Notes under the pieces: generated by a model
Databases searched by the model: none
What the model was told of the DNA's origin: nothing
What the model saw: only the letters and a program-made list of their open reading frames with translations
Position numbers and translations under genes: made by a program
Shown here: positions 1 through 5,772 of the stretch, in pieces
Layout: each line of letters opens with the position of its first letter
How positions within the stretch are numbered: position 1 is the stretch's first letter
Source of the DNA: UBA6814 sp040753075
GTDB taxonomy: Bacteria > Desulfobacterota > Desulfovibrionia > Desulfovibrionales > Desulfovibrionaceae
Direction: 5' to 3'
Length of the DNA stretch: 8,141 bases
Assembly (NCBI GenBank): GCA_040753075.1
Contig: JBFMHA010000097.1
Coordinates: 1-8,141, forward strand

Positions 1-481
1 ACGCCTGCTCGTCCGGCCCCTGGAATATCTTGACCACGAAGTGTCCGCCCTTTACCAGGGAGACCGAGGCCAAGGCAAGGGCCTCCTCGGCCAGGGCCAT
101 GGAGCGGGCCTGGTCCGTGCCCCGGTGCCCGGTGGTGGACGGGGCCATGTCCGAGATCACCAGGTCGAAGGGCCGCCAGGCGGCCAGTTCGGCCTCGAAC
201 TCGGGCGTGCGCTCGAACACGTTCTCCTGCCGGAAGGTCACGTTGGCCGGGAAGCCCTGGGACGTGGCCTGCAGGTCCGCGGCCAGGACCCGGCCCGAGG
301 GCCCCACCCGCTCGGCCGCATACAGGGTCCAGGAGCCCGGGGCGGCCCCCAGGTCCAGCACCTTCTGGCCGGGCCGGAAGAGCCGGAACTTGTCGTCCAG
401 CTCCTGCAGCTTGTACACCGAGCGGGCCGGGTAGTTGTCCTGCTTGGCCTTCTTGAAATAGTGGTCGCGGTATTTCTTCAT
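1..481 (-). CDS. rlmE: 23S rRNA 2'-O-methyltransferase RlmE (FtsJ/RrmJ), 3' end outside window
   Basis: This gene encodes a SAM-dependent methyltransferase that, in the RlmE family, methylates the 2'-OH of U2552 in the A loop of 23S rRNA during late 50S assembly. It starts at the ATG complementary to 479-481, and 160 codons are visible before the left edge, out of about 200-210 usual for the family. SAM motif I reads VLDLGAAPGSWT (residues 41-52). Three of the four catalytic K-D-K-E residues can be placed: Lys24 in SVYKLQELD, Asp111 in DMAPSTTG, and Lys151 in FVVKIFQG. The fourth, a Glu, would lie outside the window. The N-terminus (MKKYRDHYF) is a typical short basic leader. No good Shine-Dalgarno sequence is visible. 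It is divergent from the glycosyltransferase, with 60 bases between the starts. The composition is very GC-rich, like the chromosomal flanks. Identity is firm from the motifs. Confidence 0.95.
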   Translation of the reverse strand, partial: MKKYRDHYFKKAKQDNYPARSVYKLQELDDKFRLFRPGQKVLDLGAAPGSWTLYAAERVGPSGRVLAADLQATSQGFPANVTFRQENVFERTPEFEAELAAWRPFDLVISDMAPSTTGHRGTDQARSMALAEEALALASVSLVKGGHFVVKIFQGPDEQA

Positions 482-541
482 GGTGACAGGGGGACTCTAC
501 GTGCCGGACGGGTTCTTGCCAAGACCGCCGGGGGGCCGGCC

Positions 542-2059
542 ATGATCCCGCGTCCCGAACGGCCGCGGGTGCGCACCGAACTGGGCCGGGAGCAGACCCC
601 GCCCGCCGGCCCCGAGCAGTTCGAACGCCTGGGCGCGGGCCAGGCGGCCCTGTTCCTGGGCCTGGGTCCGGATCCGGCAGCAGCCCGGGACCTGGCCGGC
701 GCGGGCAGGACCGTCTACTGCATGGAGCACCCGGATTTCAAGTCCCAAATGCCCCCATCCTGGGCCGAGGCCGTGCCCCGCACCTGGTCCTGGCTGGCCC
801 CGGGCGACCTGCCCGACACCCTGCCCGCCCTGTGCGAGGTCTTTCTGTACCGGCCCGGGATGCGGCTCTTCCCCTCCTTCTGGGGGCCGCTCTTCGCCCG
901 CTGCCGGGCGCACTTCCTGCGCCCCGCGCCCCCGGCCCCGCGCTCCGCGCTGCTGCCCGGGGACGAACGGGGACTCCTGGTGCGGGAGCTGGCCGCGGCC
1001 CTGGCCGGGGCGGGCTGGGCGGTGCGCACCCTGCCCCCGGACCAGACGGCGGCCCGGCTGCCGGACCTGCTGCGCCGCACCCCCCCCGAACTCTTCCTGT
1101 CCATCAATTTCGCGGGCCTGGACCCCTGCGGCGAGACCTTCCACCTGCTCCGGGCGGCCGGGACCACGGTGGCGGCCTGGCTGGTGGACAATCCCTTCCA
1201 CGTCCTGTCCGGCCTGCGCGCGCCCTATTGGAAGGACATGCCCCTGGCCGCGACCGACGCCTCCTTCCTCCCGGCCCTGCACGGACACGGGGCCGGGAAG
1301 CTGCTCCACCTGCCCCTGGCCGCCTGGCCTGGACATTTCGGCCCGGCCGCGGCCCGGCCCGCCCCGGCCGCGGAGGGCCTCGACGACCGGCTGGTGTTCG
1401 TGGGCCGCTCGGCCTTCCCGGACCGGGACAAGTTCTTTGCGGGCTGCGCGCCGCCGCCGGAGTTGGAGGAGCAGGCCCGGGCCATGCTCCGGGCCGGCCA
1501 GCGGCCCGGGTTCCACTGGTGGGCCCGGGAGTTGGGGATACCCTCGTTCTGGCCGGGCAACGAGGTGCGGCGGGCCGGATGCGGGGCGGACCGCGCCGGC
1601 CTGGCCTGGCGGGCGGCCTGCCTGGAGGCCGCGGCCGGGATGCCGTTCACGGCGTTCGGGGACGAGGGCTGGCGCGGCCTGCTCCCGCCGGGCGCGGACC
1701 TGCGCGGCCCGCTGGACTACTACGGCCCCCTGGCCGCGGTGTACGCCCGGGCCGGCGCGGTGCTCAACGTCAACGGCCTGCTCCTGCCCGCGGGCCTGAC
1801 CCAGCGCCATTTCGACGTGTGGGCCGCGGGCGGGTTCCTGCTCACCGACGCCTTCCCGGGCCTGGACATCTTCCCCGGGGAGCTGGTGCGGGAGATATCC
1901 TTCCGCACCCCGGCCGAGCTGCCTGCCCTGGCCCGGCGCGCGCTGTCCAACGCGGCCTGGCGGCAGGACGTGGCCGCGGCCTGGCGGGGACTCGTCGAAC
2001 GCGAGCACACCTACGCCCGGCGAACGGCCGCGCTCCTGGGCTGGCTGGACCTGGCCTGA
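542..2059 (+). CDS. DUF3880/CgeB-like glycosyltransferase
   Basis: A 505-residue soluble protein with no signal peptide or membrane segment. The N-terminal half contains a Rossmann-like start (LFLGLGPDP, about residues 37-45). A DUF3880-like stretch follows at about residues 185-260, with LFLSINFAGLDP and AAWLVDNPFHVL. The C-terminal part (about 395-500) looks like a GT-B group 1 domain of the Glyco_trans_1_2 type, with LNVNGLLLPAGLTQRHFDVWAAGG and then TDAFPGLDIFPGE. Such proteins are predicted nucleotide-sugar transferases acting on surface glycans or flagellin; the donor and acceptor cannot be read from the sequence. The open frame extends further upstream, antisense to rlmE, but between rlmE and residue 1 there is no in-frame ATG, GTG or TTG, so the ATG at 542 is chosen. 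The Shine-Dalgarno is poor (only a G-run about 7-11 bases upstream). Codons almost all end in G or C. Family call likely, substrate unknown. Confidence 0.82.
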   Translation: MIPRPERPRVRTELGREQTPPAGPEQFERLGAGQAALFLGLGPDPAAARDLAGAGRTVYCMEHPDFKSQMPPSWAEAVPRTWSWLAPGDLPDTLPALCEVFLYRPGMRLFPSFWGPLFARCRAHFLRPAPPAPRSALLPGDERGLLVRELAAALAGAGWAVRTLPPDQTAARLPDLLRRTPPELFLSINFAGLDPCGETFHLLRAAGTTVAAWLVDNPFHVLSGLRAPYWKDMPLAATDASFLPALHGHGAGKLLHLPLAAWPGHFGPAAARPAPAAEGLDDRLVFVGRSAFPDRDKFFAGCAPPPELEEQARAMLRAGQRPGFHWWARELGIPSFWPGNEVRRAGCGADRAGLAWRAACLEAAAGMPFTAFGDEGWRGLLPPGADLRGPLDYYGPLAAVYARAGAVLNVNGLLLPAGLTQRHFDVWAAGGFLLTDAFPGLDIFPGELVREISFRTPAELPALARRALSNAAWRQDVAAAWRGLVEREHTYARRTAALLGWLDLA

Positions 2060-2091
2060 GCCGGGACAGGGCGAAAGCCCGGCATTTCCCC

Positions 2092-2120
2092 TTGCCAAAC
2101 CCTGGGCCAGGGGCTATAGG
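2092..2120 (+). promoter_or_regulatory. Sigma70-type promoter of tRNA-Ala
   Basis: A -35 hexamer TTGCCA (2092-2097) and a -10 hexamer TATAGG (2115-2120) are separated by exactly 17 bases, which puts the transcript start near 2127 and leaves about 45 bases of 5' leader before the mature tRNA. The AT-rich -10 stands out in very GC-rich surroundings. The spacer holds a short dyad, CCCTGG-G-CCAGGG (2100-2112). The call is by eye from consensus matching and position. Confidence 0.65.
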
Positions 2121-2171
2121 ATTCCTCCTTCCGGCACGGACAGAGCGGATCGCCGCCCGGCCGGAACCCAC

Positions 2172-2247
2172 GGGGACGTAGCTCAGTTGGGAGAGCGCTG
2201 CCTTCGCAAGGCAGAAGTCGAGGGTTCAAGTCCCTTCGTCTCCACCA
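2172..2247 (+). tRNA. tRNA-Ala (anticodon CGC)
   Basis: A complete 76-base cloverleaf. The acceptor stem GGGGACG pairs with CGTCTCC and contains the G3-U70 wobble pair that is the main alanine identity element. The D arm is GCTC/GAGC with an 8-base loop. The anticodon stem CTGCC/GGCAG encloses the loop TTCGCAA, giving anticodon CGC, which reads the alanine codon GCG. The T arm is GAGGG/CCCTT around TTCAAGT. The discriminator base is A and the 3' CCA is encoded. The gene has its own promoter and terminator and sits at the exact point where GC-rich DNA changes to the less GC-rich block, a common situation for tRNA genes that serve as integration sites. Confidence 0.97.
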
Positions 2248-2256
2248 AGAATGACG

Positions 2257-2294
2257 CGACCTCCGAGGAATACCTCGGAGGTCGTTTTGCTTTT
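2257..2294 (+). terminator. Rho-independent terminator of tRNA-Ala
   Basis: A perfect 12-bp stem (2257-2268 pairing with 2273-2284) closes a 4-base loop AATA and is followed by TTTTGCTTTT. It begins 10 bases after the tRNA CCA end. The stem contains CCTCCGAGG and its complement CCTCGGAGG. It should end the tRNA transcript cleanly and shield the downstream lipoprotein genes from read-through. Confidence 0.92.
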
Positions 2295-2315
2295 GGGGTA
2301 CAGACTTGGGGTACA
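2293..2315 (+). repeat. Tandem 10-bp direct repeat TTGGGGTACA beside the tRNA (possible integrase arm sites)
   Basis: TTGGGGTACA occurs at 2293-2302 and again at 2306-2315, separated by GAC, so the two copies are 13 bases apart start to start. The sequence is seen directly. Closely spaced GGGGTAC-type repeats just downstream of a tRNA 3' end are familiar from island and prophage junctions, where they precede a tyrosine integrase gene and are thought to bind it; that comparison is from memory. Here no integrase or fragment of one follows. Chance duplication is the alternative. Confidence 0.5.
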
Positions 2316-2410
2316 AGACGGCGTACGTCACGAGAAATGAGGTGTCGCACACAAGGGCACAACCAATCGACTCAGATCGAATAATAGCTTTCTATTTTTC
2401 AAGCTCGCCC

Positions 2411-2472
2411 TGGCGCGCAATCATGCTTGACAGTAAAAAACTGCAAGATTATCTACCCTTTACTTGGCGCGC
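2411..2472 (+). repeat. Paired TGGCGCGC sites bracketing the lipoprotein promoter
   Basis: TGGCGCGC occurs at 2411-2418, 9 bases upstream of the -35 box, and at 2465-2472, about 10 bases after the -10 box. The second copy is part of a perfect 10-base palindrome GGCGCGCGCC (2466-2475). Two copies flanking a promoter could form an operator bound by a repressor that loops or bridges. In a GC-rich genome a short GC-alternating motif can arise by chance, so this is tentative. Confidence 0.3.
2427..2455 (+). promoter_or_regulatory. Sigma70-type promoter of the lipoprotein operon
   Basis: A perfect -35 TTGACA (2427-2432) is followed by a 17-base, A-rich spacer and TATCTA (2450-2455) as the -10. Transcription would start near 2462, leaving an 80-base leader before the GTG start at 2542. 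The -10 is imperfect (TAT conserved), but the perfect -35 and ideal spacing make it the best candidate in the region. Confidence 0.55.
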
Positions 2473-2541
2473 GCCCTGCAGCCAAATACCGCCGTATGAG
2501 TATTACTTTCGAATGGTCACGAAACCCACGGAGTAAACTCG

Positions 2542-3129
2542 GTGCAAAGACTCACTCATGCCTGGATTCTGGCTGCAGCCCTTTTCCTCTGCGGTGGATG
2601 CTCGCACCGAATCAACATCACCCCACCCTTGGACAATATCCCCGTCGCCCTACCCGAAAAGGTTCAAAAGACGGCAGCCTACTATATCTCACCTGCCGAC
2701 ATGGCGCTCAAGGTCACCACTGCGGGAGGTGGGGGCGACAAGGTCCACTACTTCCCCTACGCAGAGACTGAGCCGGCCTTGCGCAAGGCGCTCACCGGCA
2801 TATTTGCCAGAGTGGTCAACCTGCCAGACCCGACGGACACTGGCTTCATTCAGGAGAACGCAGTGGCATACGTGTTCATGCCACACATCTCCACCAACTC
2901 CACCTCCTCCAGCATCATGTTCTGGCCACCATCCGAGTTCACCATCGAACTGGACTGCCGAGCCACTGATCCTGCCGGCGCCACACTCTGGCAAAAAACA
3001 GTCACCGGCAAAGGAAACGCCGAATTCGACGAGTTCAAGCACGACTTCCAATTAGCACCTCGACGGGCCGTAATTCAGGCATTTTCTCGACTGGGCGAAG
3101 AGATCGTTAACTCTGGAGTGTTCAAATGA
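2542..3129 (+). CDS. Predicted lipoprotein, first gene of a pair, unrecognised family
   Basis: A 195-residue protein with a type II signal peptide: short basic N-terminus, hydrophobic core (WILAAALFL) and lipobox-like LCGGC with the acylated cysteine at residue 20. Serine at +2 favours outer-membrane sorting. The start is GTG at 2542, supported by GGAG at 2530-2533 with an 8-base spacer; there is no better in-frame start. The mature part is about 175 residues with alternating beta-type segments and no obvious catalytic motif. The layout (secreted small lipoprotein, Phe/Tyr-rich strands, a helix near the C-terminus AVIQAFSRLGEEI) is reminiscent of LptE/YajG/LpoB-like envelope lipoproteins, but I cannot assign a family. 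Its stop overlaps the next start (ATGA), so the two are translationally coupled. Codon use is much less GC-biased than in the flanking genes. Confidence 0.85.
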   Translation: MQRLTHAWILAAALFLCGGCSHRINITPPLDNIPVALPEKVQKTAAYYISPADMALKVTTAGGGGDKVHYFPYAETEPALRKALTGIFARVVNLPDPTDTGFIQENAVAYVFMPHISTNSTSSSIMFWPPSEFTIELDCRATDPAGATLWQKTVTGKGNAEFDEFKHDFQLAPRRAVIQAFSRLGEEIVNSGVFK

Positions 3130-3644
3130 GCGCCAACCGCCTCATCACCATCACGGCACGGAATCTCCTGTTCGCTGCTCTACTCCTGTCCCTGGCGGCC
3201 TGTTCTGGAAACACCTACAAGGTGCACACCGTAGATTTCACCAAGCCTGCACCACCGGCCAAGGACCAAGTTCAGGTGTACGTGTTCCGTGAGGACACAG
3301 CCTTCGCATCGGCGAGAAAATTTGCCATCATTGCTAACGACACGGTAATGTCGGTGCTTCTGCGTGGCACCTTCAGCACCTTCACTCTGCCCGATGATGA
3401 GTACGAAATCGTGGCCCACATGTCCCCTTCGCCAGTGATGCACCACCGCATCAACCAACGAGGCGGACAAACTGTCTACCTCTACTGTAATGTTGGCTAC
3501 GCCTCGGGCATGTACATGGAAGAGATTACTGCTGAACGAGCAGCTGAACTCATGGCCACATACAAGTACACAGAAATTGAGCGGAAGGGCGTCAAGACGC
3601 CGGTGAACTACAAGGACCACTACGACAAGCTCTACCCCAAGTGA
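3126..3644 (+). CDS. Predicted lipoprotein, second gene of a pair, DUF2846-like
   Basis: A 172-residue protein with a lipoprotein signal: hydrophobic NLLFAALLLSLAAC, lipobox LAAC, acylated Cys26, and Ser at +2 (outer-membrane type). The ATG at 3126 overlaps the previous stop by 4 bases and has GGAG at 3115-3118 with a 7-base spacer. The mature domain begins with a beta-rich stretch (QVQVYVFRED, residues 48-57), then a strand-turn-strand region (TFSTFTLPDDEYEIVAH, about 82-98) and QTVYLYCNVG (115-124). This order, with a small-molecule-like beta-sandwich feel and a PDDEYEI turn, resembles DUF2846-type lipoproteins; the match is from memory and moderate. The C-terminus is charged and tyrosine-rich. 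It very likely acts with its coupled neighbour in the outer envelope; role unknown. It ends 15 bases before the convergent ligase stop. Confidence 0.85.
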   Translation: MSANRLITITARNLLFAALLLSLAACSGNTYKVHTVDFTKPAPPAKDQVQVYVFREDTAFASARKFAIIANDTVMSVLLRGTFSTFTLPDDEYEIVAHMSPSPVMHHRINQRGGQTVYLYCNVGYASGMYMEEITAERAAELMATYKYTEIERKGVKTPVNYKDHYDKLYPK

Positions 3645-3659
3645 GCGGCGCGGCTTAAC

Positions 3660-4850
3660 TCAGCAAGTTAGGTCCCAGTCCGCTGCCTTGCCCAGGGCGG
3701 TGGCCGGAAGCCGATCGCCAAAGGCCAATGCCTTGGGTGTCTCGGCTGGTGTCAGACGGGGCTCTAGCCAAGCTAGGATGACCCGGCGTAGGGCCGTCGA
3801 GTCCGCAGTCGGGTCATTCGGCACAACAAAAGCTTTGAGCCGACTCCCCTCCTCGGGCCGCATAAGCCGCACCATACATGCCGCCACCGCGGGGTGCTGC
3901 TGAAGCACCTCACGCACCCGTTCGGGATAAACGTTCACCCCACCCACCTGCACAGCCCGATCCCTGCGCCCCGCCAAGGTGAAGGTCCGCGGCGAGGCCC
4001 AGGCTACGTGGTCGGGCAAGGGATAAGTCGCCCGCCCTCCATCCGGCAGAGCCCGCACAAGTCCATTTCCTAATTCCGCTCCCGGGTCCGAAGCCCAGTA
4101 GTCCAGCAGAGTGTAGGTGTCCCCTGGCGCGTGTCGAAAGCCGATGCCCGCTGTCTCGGAGGAGCCGTAGATCTCTGTGCAGCGCTCCAGACCCAACTCC
4201 TGCAGGGTCAGAATGACCTCGGCCGGGCAAGGGCCGGTGGAGGTCACCCCTTGCACCCTCGGAGCAAAGGCAGCACCTACCTGCGCTAGACCCTTCCAGA
4301 ACAGGGGGAAGGCCACTGCCAAGTCGCCGGGTTGTAGGCGGCGGACGTGGGCCACGGTTGGCAGGGGAGGCAGGAGTACCACTGGTACACCCAAGGCCTT
4401 GGGCAGCAGCACCAAAAAGAGGAACCCATAAATGTGGTGACAGGGCACGAACCCCACCACCCGGGTCCGGCCCGGGTAGAACTCAGCCTGGGTGGCCATC
4501 TCCTGCCAGAGCAACGCCGTGGCGTGGGTATGAGCCACTGGCTGGCCTGTGCTACCCGAAGTGCGAAAGGTCAGACGTTCGGGCCGCGCCCCGGCCAGTC
4601 CGAGCACTGTATCGGCCCAGGCTGTGACCTGGGCCAGGCCGACCAACTCTTCGACTACATCCGGCCCCAGGCCGAACATATCCGCCGCCGCAGCCGCAAC
4701 AGAGCGATCTGCCCGGGCCAGGGCCACGTCCAGGTTCGCGCCCCAGTCCGATACAGCCAAGTGCTCGCGCAGTAGGCCGCTCAGCATGGCCACCACATCA
4801 TCGTGGGTAAGGCCGGGCATGGATACAGGGATAATCCAGTCAGCTGGCAC
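3660..4850 (-). CDS. AMP-dependent acyl/aryl acid ligase (ANL superfamily), starter-unit type
   Basis: A 396-residue adenylate-forming enzyme that would activate a carboxylic acid with ATP and pass it to CoA or to the operon's ACP. The phosphate-binding motif is TSGSTGQPV (97-105), followed by CHHIYGF (137-143). The A5 motif is EIYGSSETAGI (226-236), the hinge and A8 region is GRRDRAVQVGGVNVYPERV (294-312), and the A10 lysine is Lys388 in LPATALGK. The P-loop lies at residue ~97 rather than ~190, so the N-terminal subdomain is about 90 residues shorter than in 4-coumarate-CoA ligases; compact ligases of this type occur in aryl-polyene clusters. The usual Lys after the P-loop Pro is Val105. 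The start is GTG at 4850, with AGGAGG at 4857-4862 and a 6-base spacer; the Met at residue 11 lacks a ribosome site. It overlaps the upstream gene by 11 bases and is the last gene of the operon. Confidence 0.88.
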   Translation of the reverse strand: MPADWIIPVSMPGLTHDDVVAMLSGLLREHLAVSDWGANLDVALARADRSVAAAAADMFGLGPDVVEELVGLAQVTAWADTVLGLAGARPERLTFRTSGSTGQPVAHTHATALLWQEMATQAEFYPGRTRVVGFVPCHHIYGFLFLVLLPKALGVPVVLLPPLPTVAHVRRLQPGDLAVAFPLFWKGLAQVGAAFAPRVQGVTSTGPCPAEVILTLQELGLERCTEIYGSSETAGIGFRHAPGDTYTLLDYWASDPGAELGNGLVRALPDGGRATYPLPDHVAWASPRTFTLAGRRDRAVQVGGVNVYPERVREVLQQHPAVAACMVRLMRPEEGSRLKAFVVPNDPTADSTALRRVILAWLEPRLTPAETPKALAFGDRLPATALGKAADWDLTC

Positions 4851-5772
4851 AGCCCTCCTCCTCTCTGCCCGTAGGCCGGCGCAGCCTCACCGCACACTGG
4901 ATCGGTCCGGGATTCGAGCAACGGCACTCAACTGCGCCCGGTCGGCCGGACAGGGACTCAAACTCCCCTCCGTCCAGCACCCAGCAGGCCAGGACCACGT
5001 CCGCAGCCCAGGCGACGGGGGACTCTCCAAAGCCCGGTAGCCCCTGACCGCCACCTCTCTCCAGCACCGCGCCAGTCCAGATATCCGGCGCTTCGCTGGC
5101 GTACAACCCAGTGCATTCCGCATAGGCCCGGCCAGGCGAACCCGGCCGGCGCAAGCATAGGAAGGCCGCGCCGTTGCCCTGCCCGGGCAGGCCAGCCCTT
5201 CCGGCGGCCCGCAGCCGGCCAAGGCCGTAGTCCAACATTGGGCTCGACTCGTCTGCCGCGCCAACCAGTACCGTGTCCGCTCGGCCCTCAGCCAGCCAAC
5301 AAGCTGCGGTCACAAGCGCGGGCAGCACCGGGTTGTCGAGCTGGCAGGCGGTGCAGCAGGATCCAGACACCCCCAAGCTCAATGCGAGGATTGCGGCGGG
5401 CATGTTTTGTACCGACAGAGAGAAGGCCGTAGGCGACGCCCCCGGTTCGCCGCTGCCCAGCACCGAGTCAAGATAGTCGAAGGTGGTACGCATGGGGCCG
5501 TAGCCAGTAGCCAGCACCAGGGCGACTCGCTCCCCGGCCAAGTCCCCATCGGCTACTCCACGTGCCACGGCGTCCTCTCGACAGCGCAAAGCGGCCAAAA
5601 GGGACATGCGGGTGAACCCGTCCATGCGGCGTAAAGCCGCAGGTGGCACTCGCCCAGCCAGCAGCCCCAAATCAGGGGGCTGCGCCTCACAGCCGGGACG
5701 AGCTTCGGCCAGTTCGGCAAGGCTTCCCCCGAAACCTCCCGCCGCGCCCAGTCCGTACACGGCGAAGCTCAT
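4840..5772 (-). CDS. Beta-ketoacyl synthase-like chain-length factor (PF13723-type), N-terminal domain only
   Basis: A 310-residue protein matching only the N-terminal half of a ketosynthase. Family features are ALRRMDGFTRMSLLAA (46-61), VALVLATGYGPM (83-94), FSLSVQNMPAAILALSLG (117-134) and ADTVLVGAADE (165-175). The FSxSVxN-PA segment is typical of the Ketoacyl-synt_2 family that partners a true KS in aryl-polyene and resorcinol-type clusters. At the nucleophile position the sequence is TACQLDNPV (141-149): Cys143 is at the right spacing, but the usual C-[ST]-S-G motif is lost. The catalytic His motifs of the thiolase C-terminal half are absent, so it is unlikely to condense alone and probably forms a heterodimer with the neighbouring KS. 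The last ~60 residues are low-complexity. The ATG overlaps the KS stop (ATGA) and a purine-rich AGGGGA lies just upstream. Less GC-biased than the start of the operon. Confidence 0.8.
   Translation of the reverse strand: MSFAVYGLGAAGGFGGSLAELAEARPGCEAQPPDLGLLAGRVPPAALRRMDGFTRMSLLAALRCREDAVARGVADGDLAGERVALVLATGYGPMRTTFDYLDSVLGSGEPGASPTAFSLSVQNMPAAILALSLGVSGSCCTACQLDNPVLPALVTAACWLAEGRADTVLVGAADESSPMLDYGLGRLRAAGRAGLPGQGNGAAFLCLRRPGSPGRAYAECTGLYASEAPDIWTGAVLERGGGQGLPGFGESPVAWAADVVLACWVLDGGEFESLSGRPGAVECRCSNPGPIQCAVRLRRPTGREEEGCAS

Larger units (their letters stand above)
2295..2541. other. Non-coding junction between tRNA-Ala terminator and lipoprotein operon
   Basis: About 250 bases with no convincing gene. 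The content is the TTGGGGTACA tandem repeat, a stretch of relatively AT-rich DNA (about 2375-2402), the lipoprotein promoter near 2427-2455 and two TGGCGCGC copies around it. Short open frames here begin at weak start codons and show no protein-like features. It is best read as an old insertion junction plus a normal promoter region. Confidence 0.5.

Noticed and set aside
497..2098. Long minus-strand open frame (533 codons) opposite the glycosyltransferase, and an 832-2181 plus-strand frame
   Set aside because: Both are shadows produced by very high GC, with Gly/Arg/Pro-rich low-complexity translations and no recognisable domain, whereas the chosen frame carries family motifs.
2100..2112. Dyad CCCTGG-G-CCAGGG between the -35 and -10 of the tRNA promoter, as a possible operator
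   Set aside because: Short GC-rich dyads are frequent here by chance, and tRNA promoters rarely carry operators; kept only as a note.
2306..2536. Small plus-strand frame starting with TTG in the second TTGGGGTACA repeat, considered as an integrase remnant
   Set aside because: The translation shows no integrase N-terminal motif, has no ribosome site and overlaps the promoter region.
4347..5040. Plus-strand open frames opposite the ligase and CLF genes
   Set aside because: No domain, signal peptide or ribosome site; they lie antisense to genes with clear catalytic motifs.
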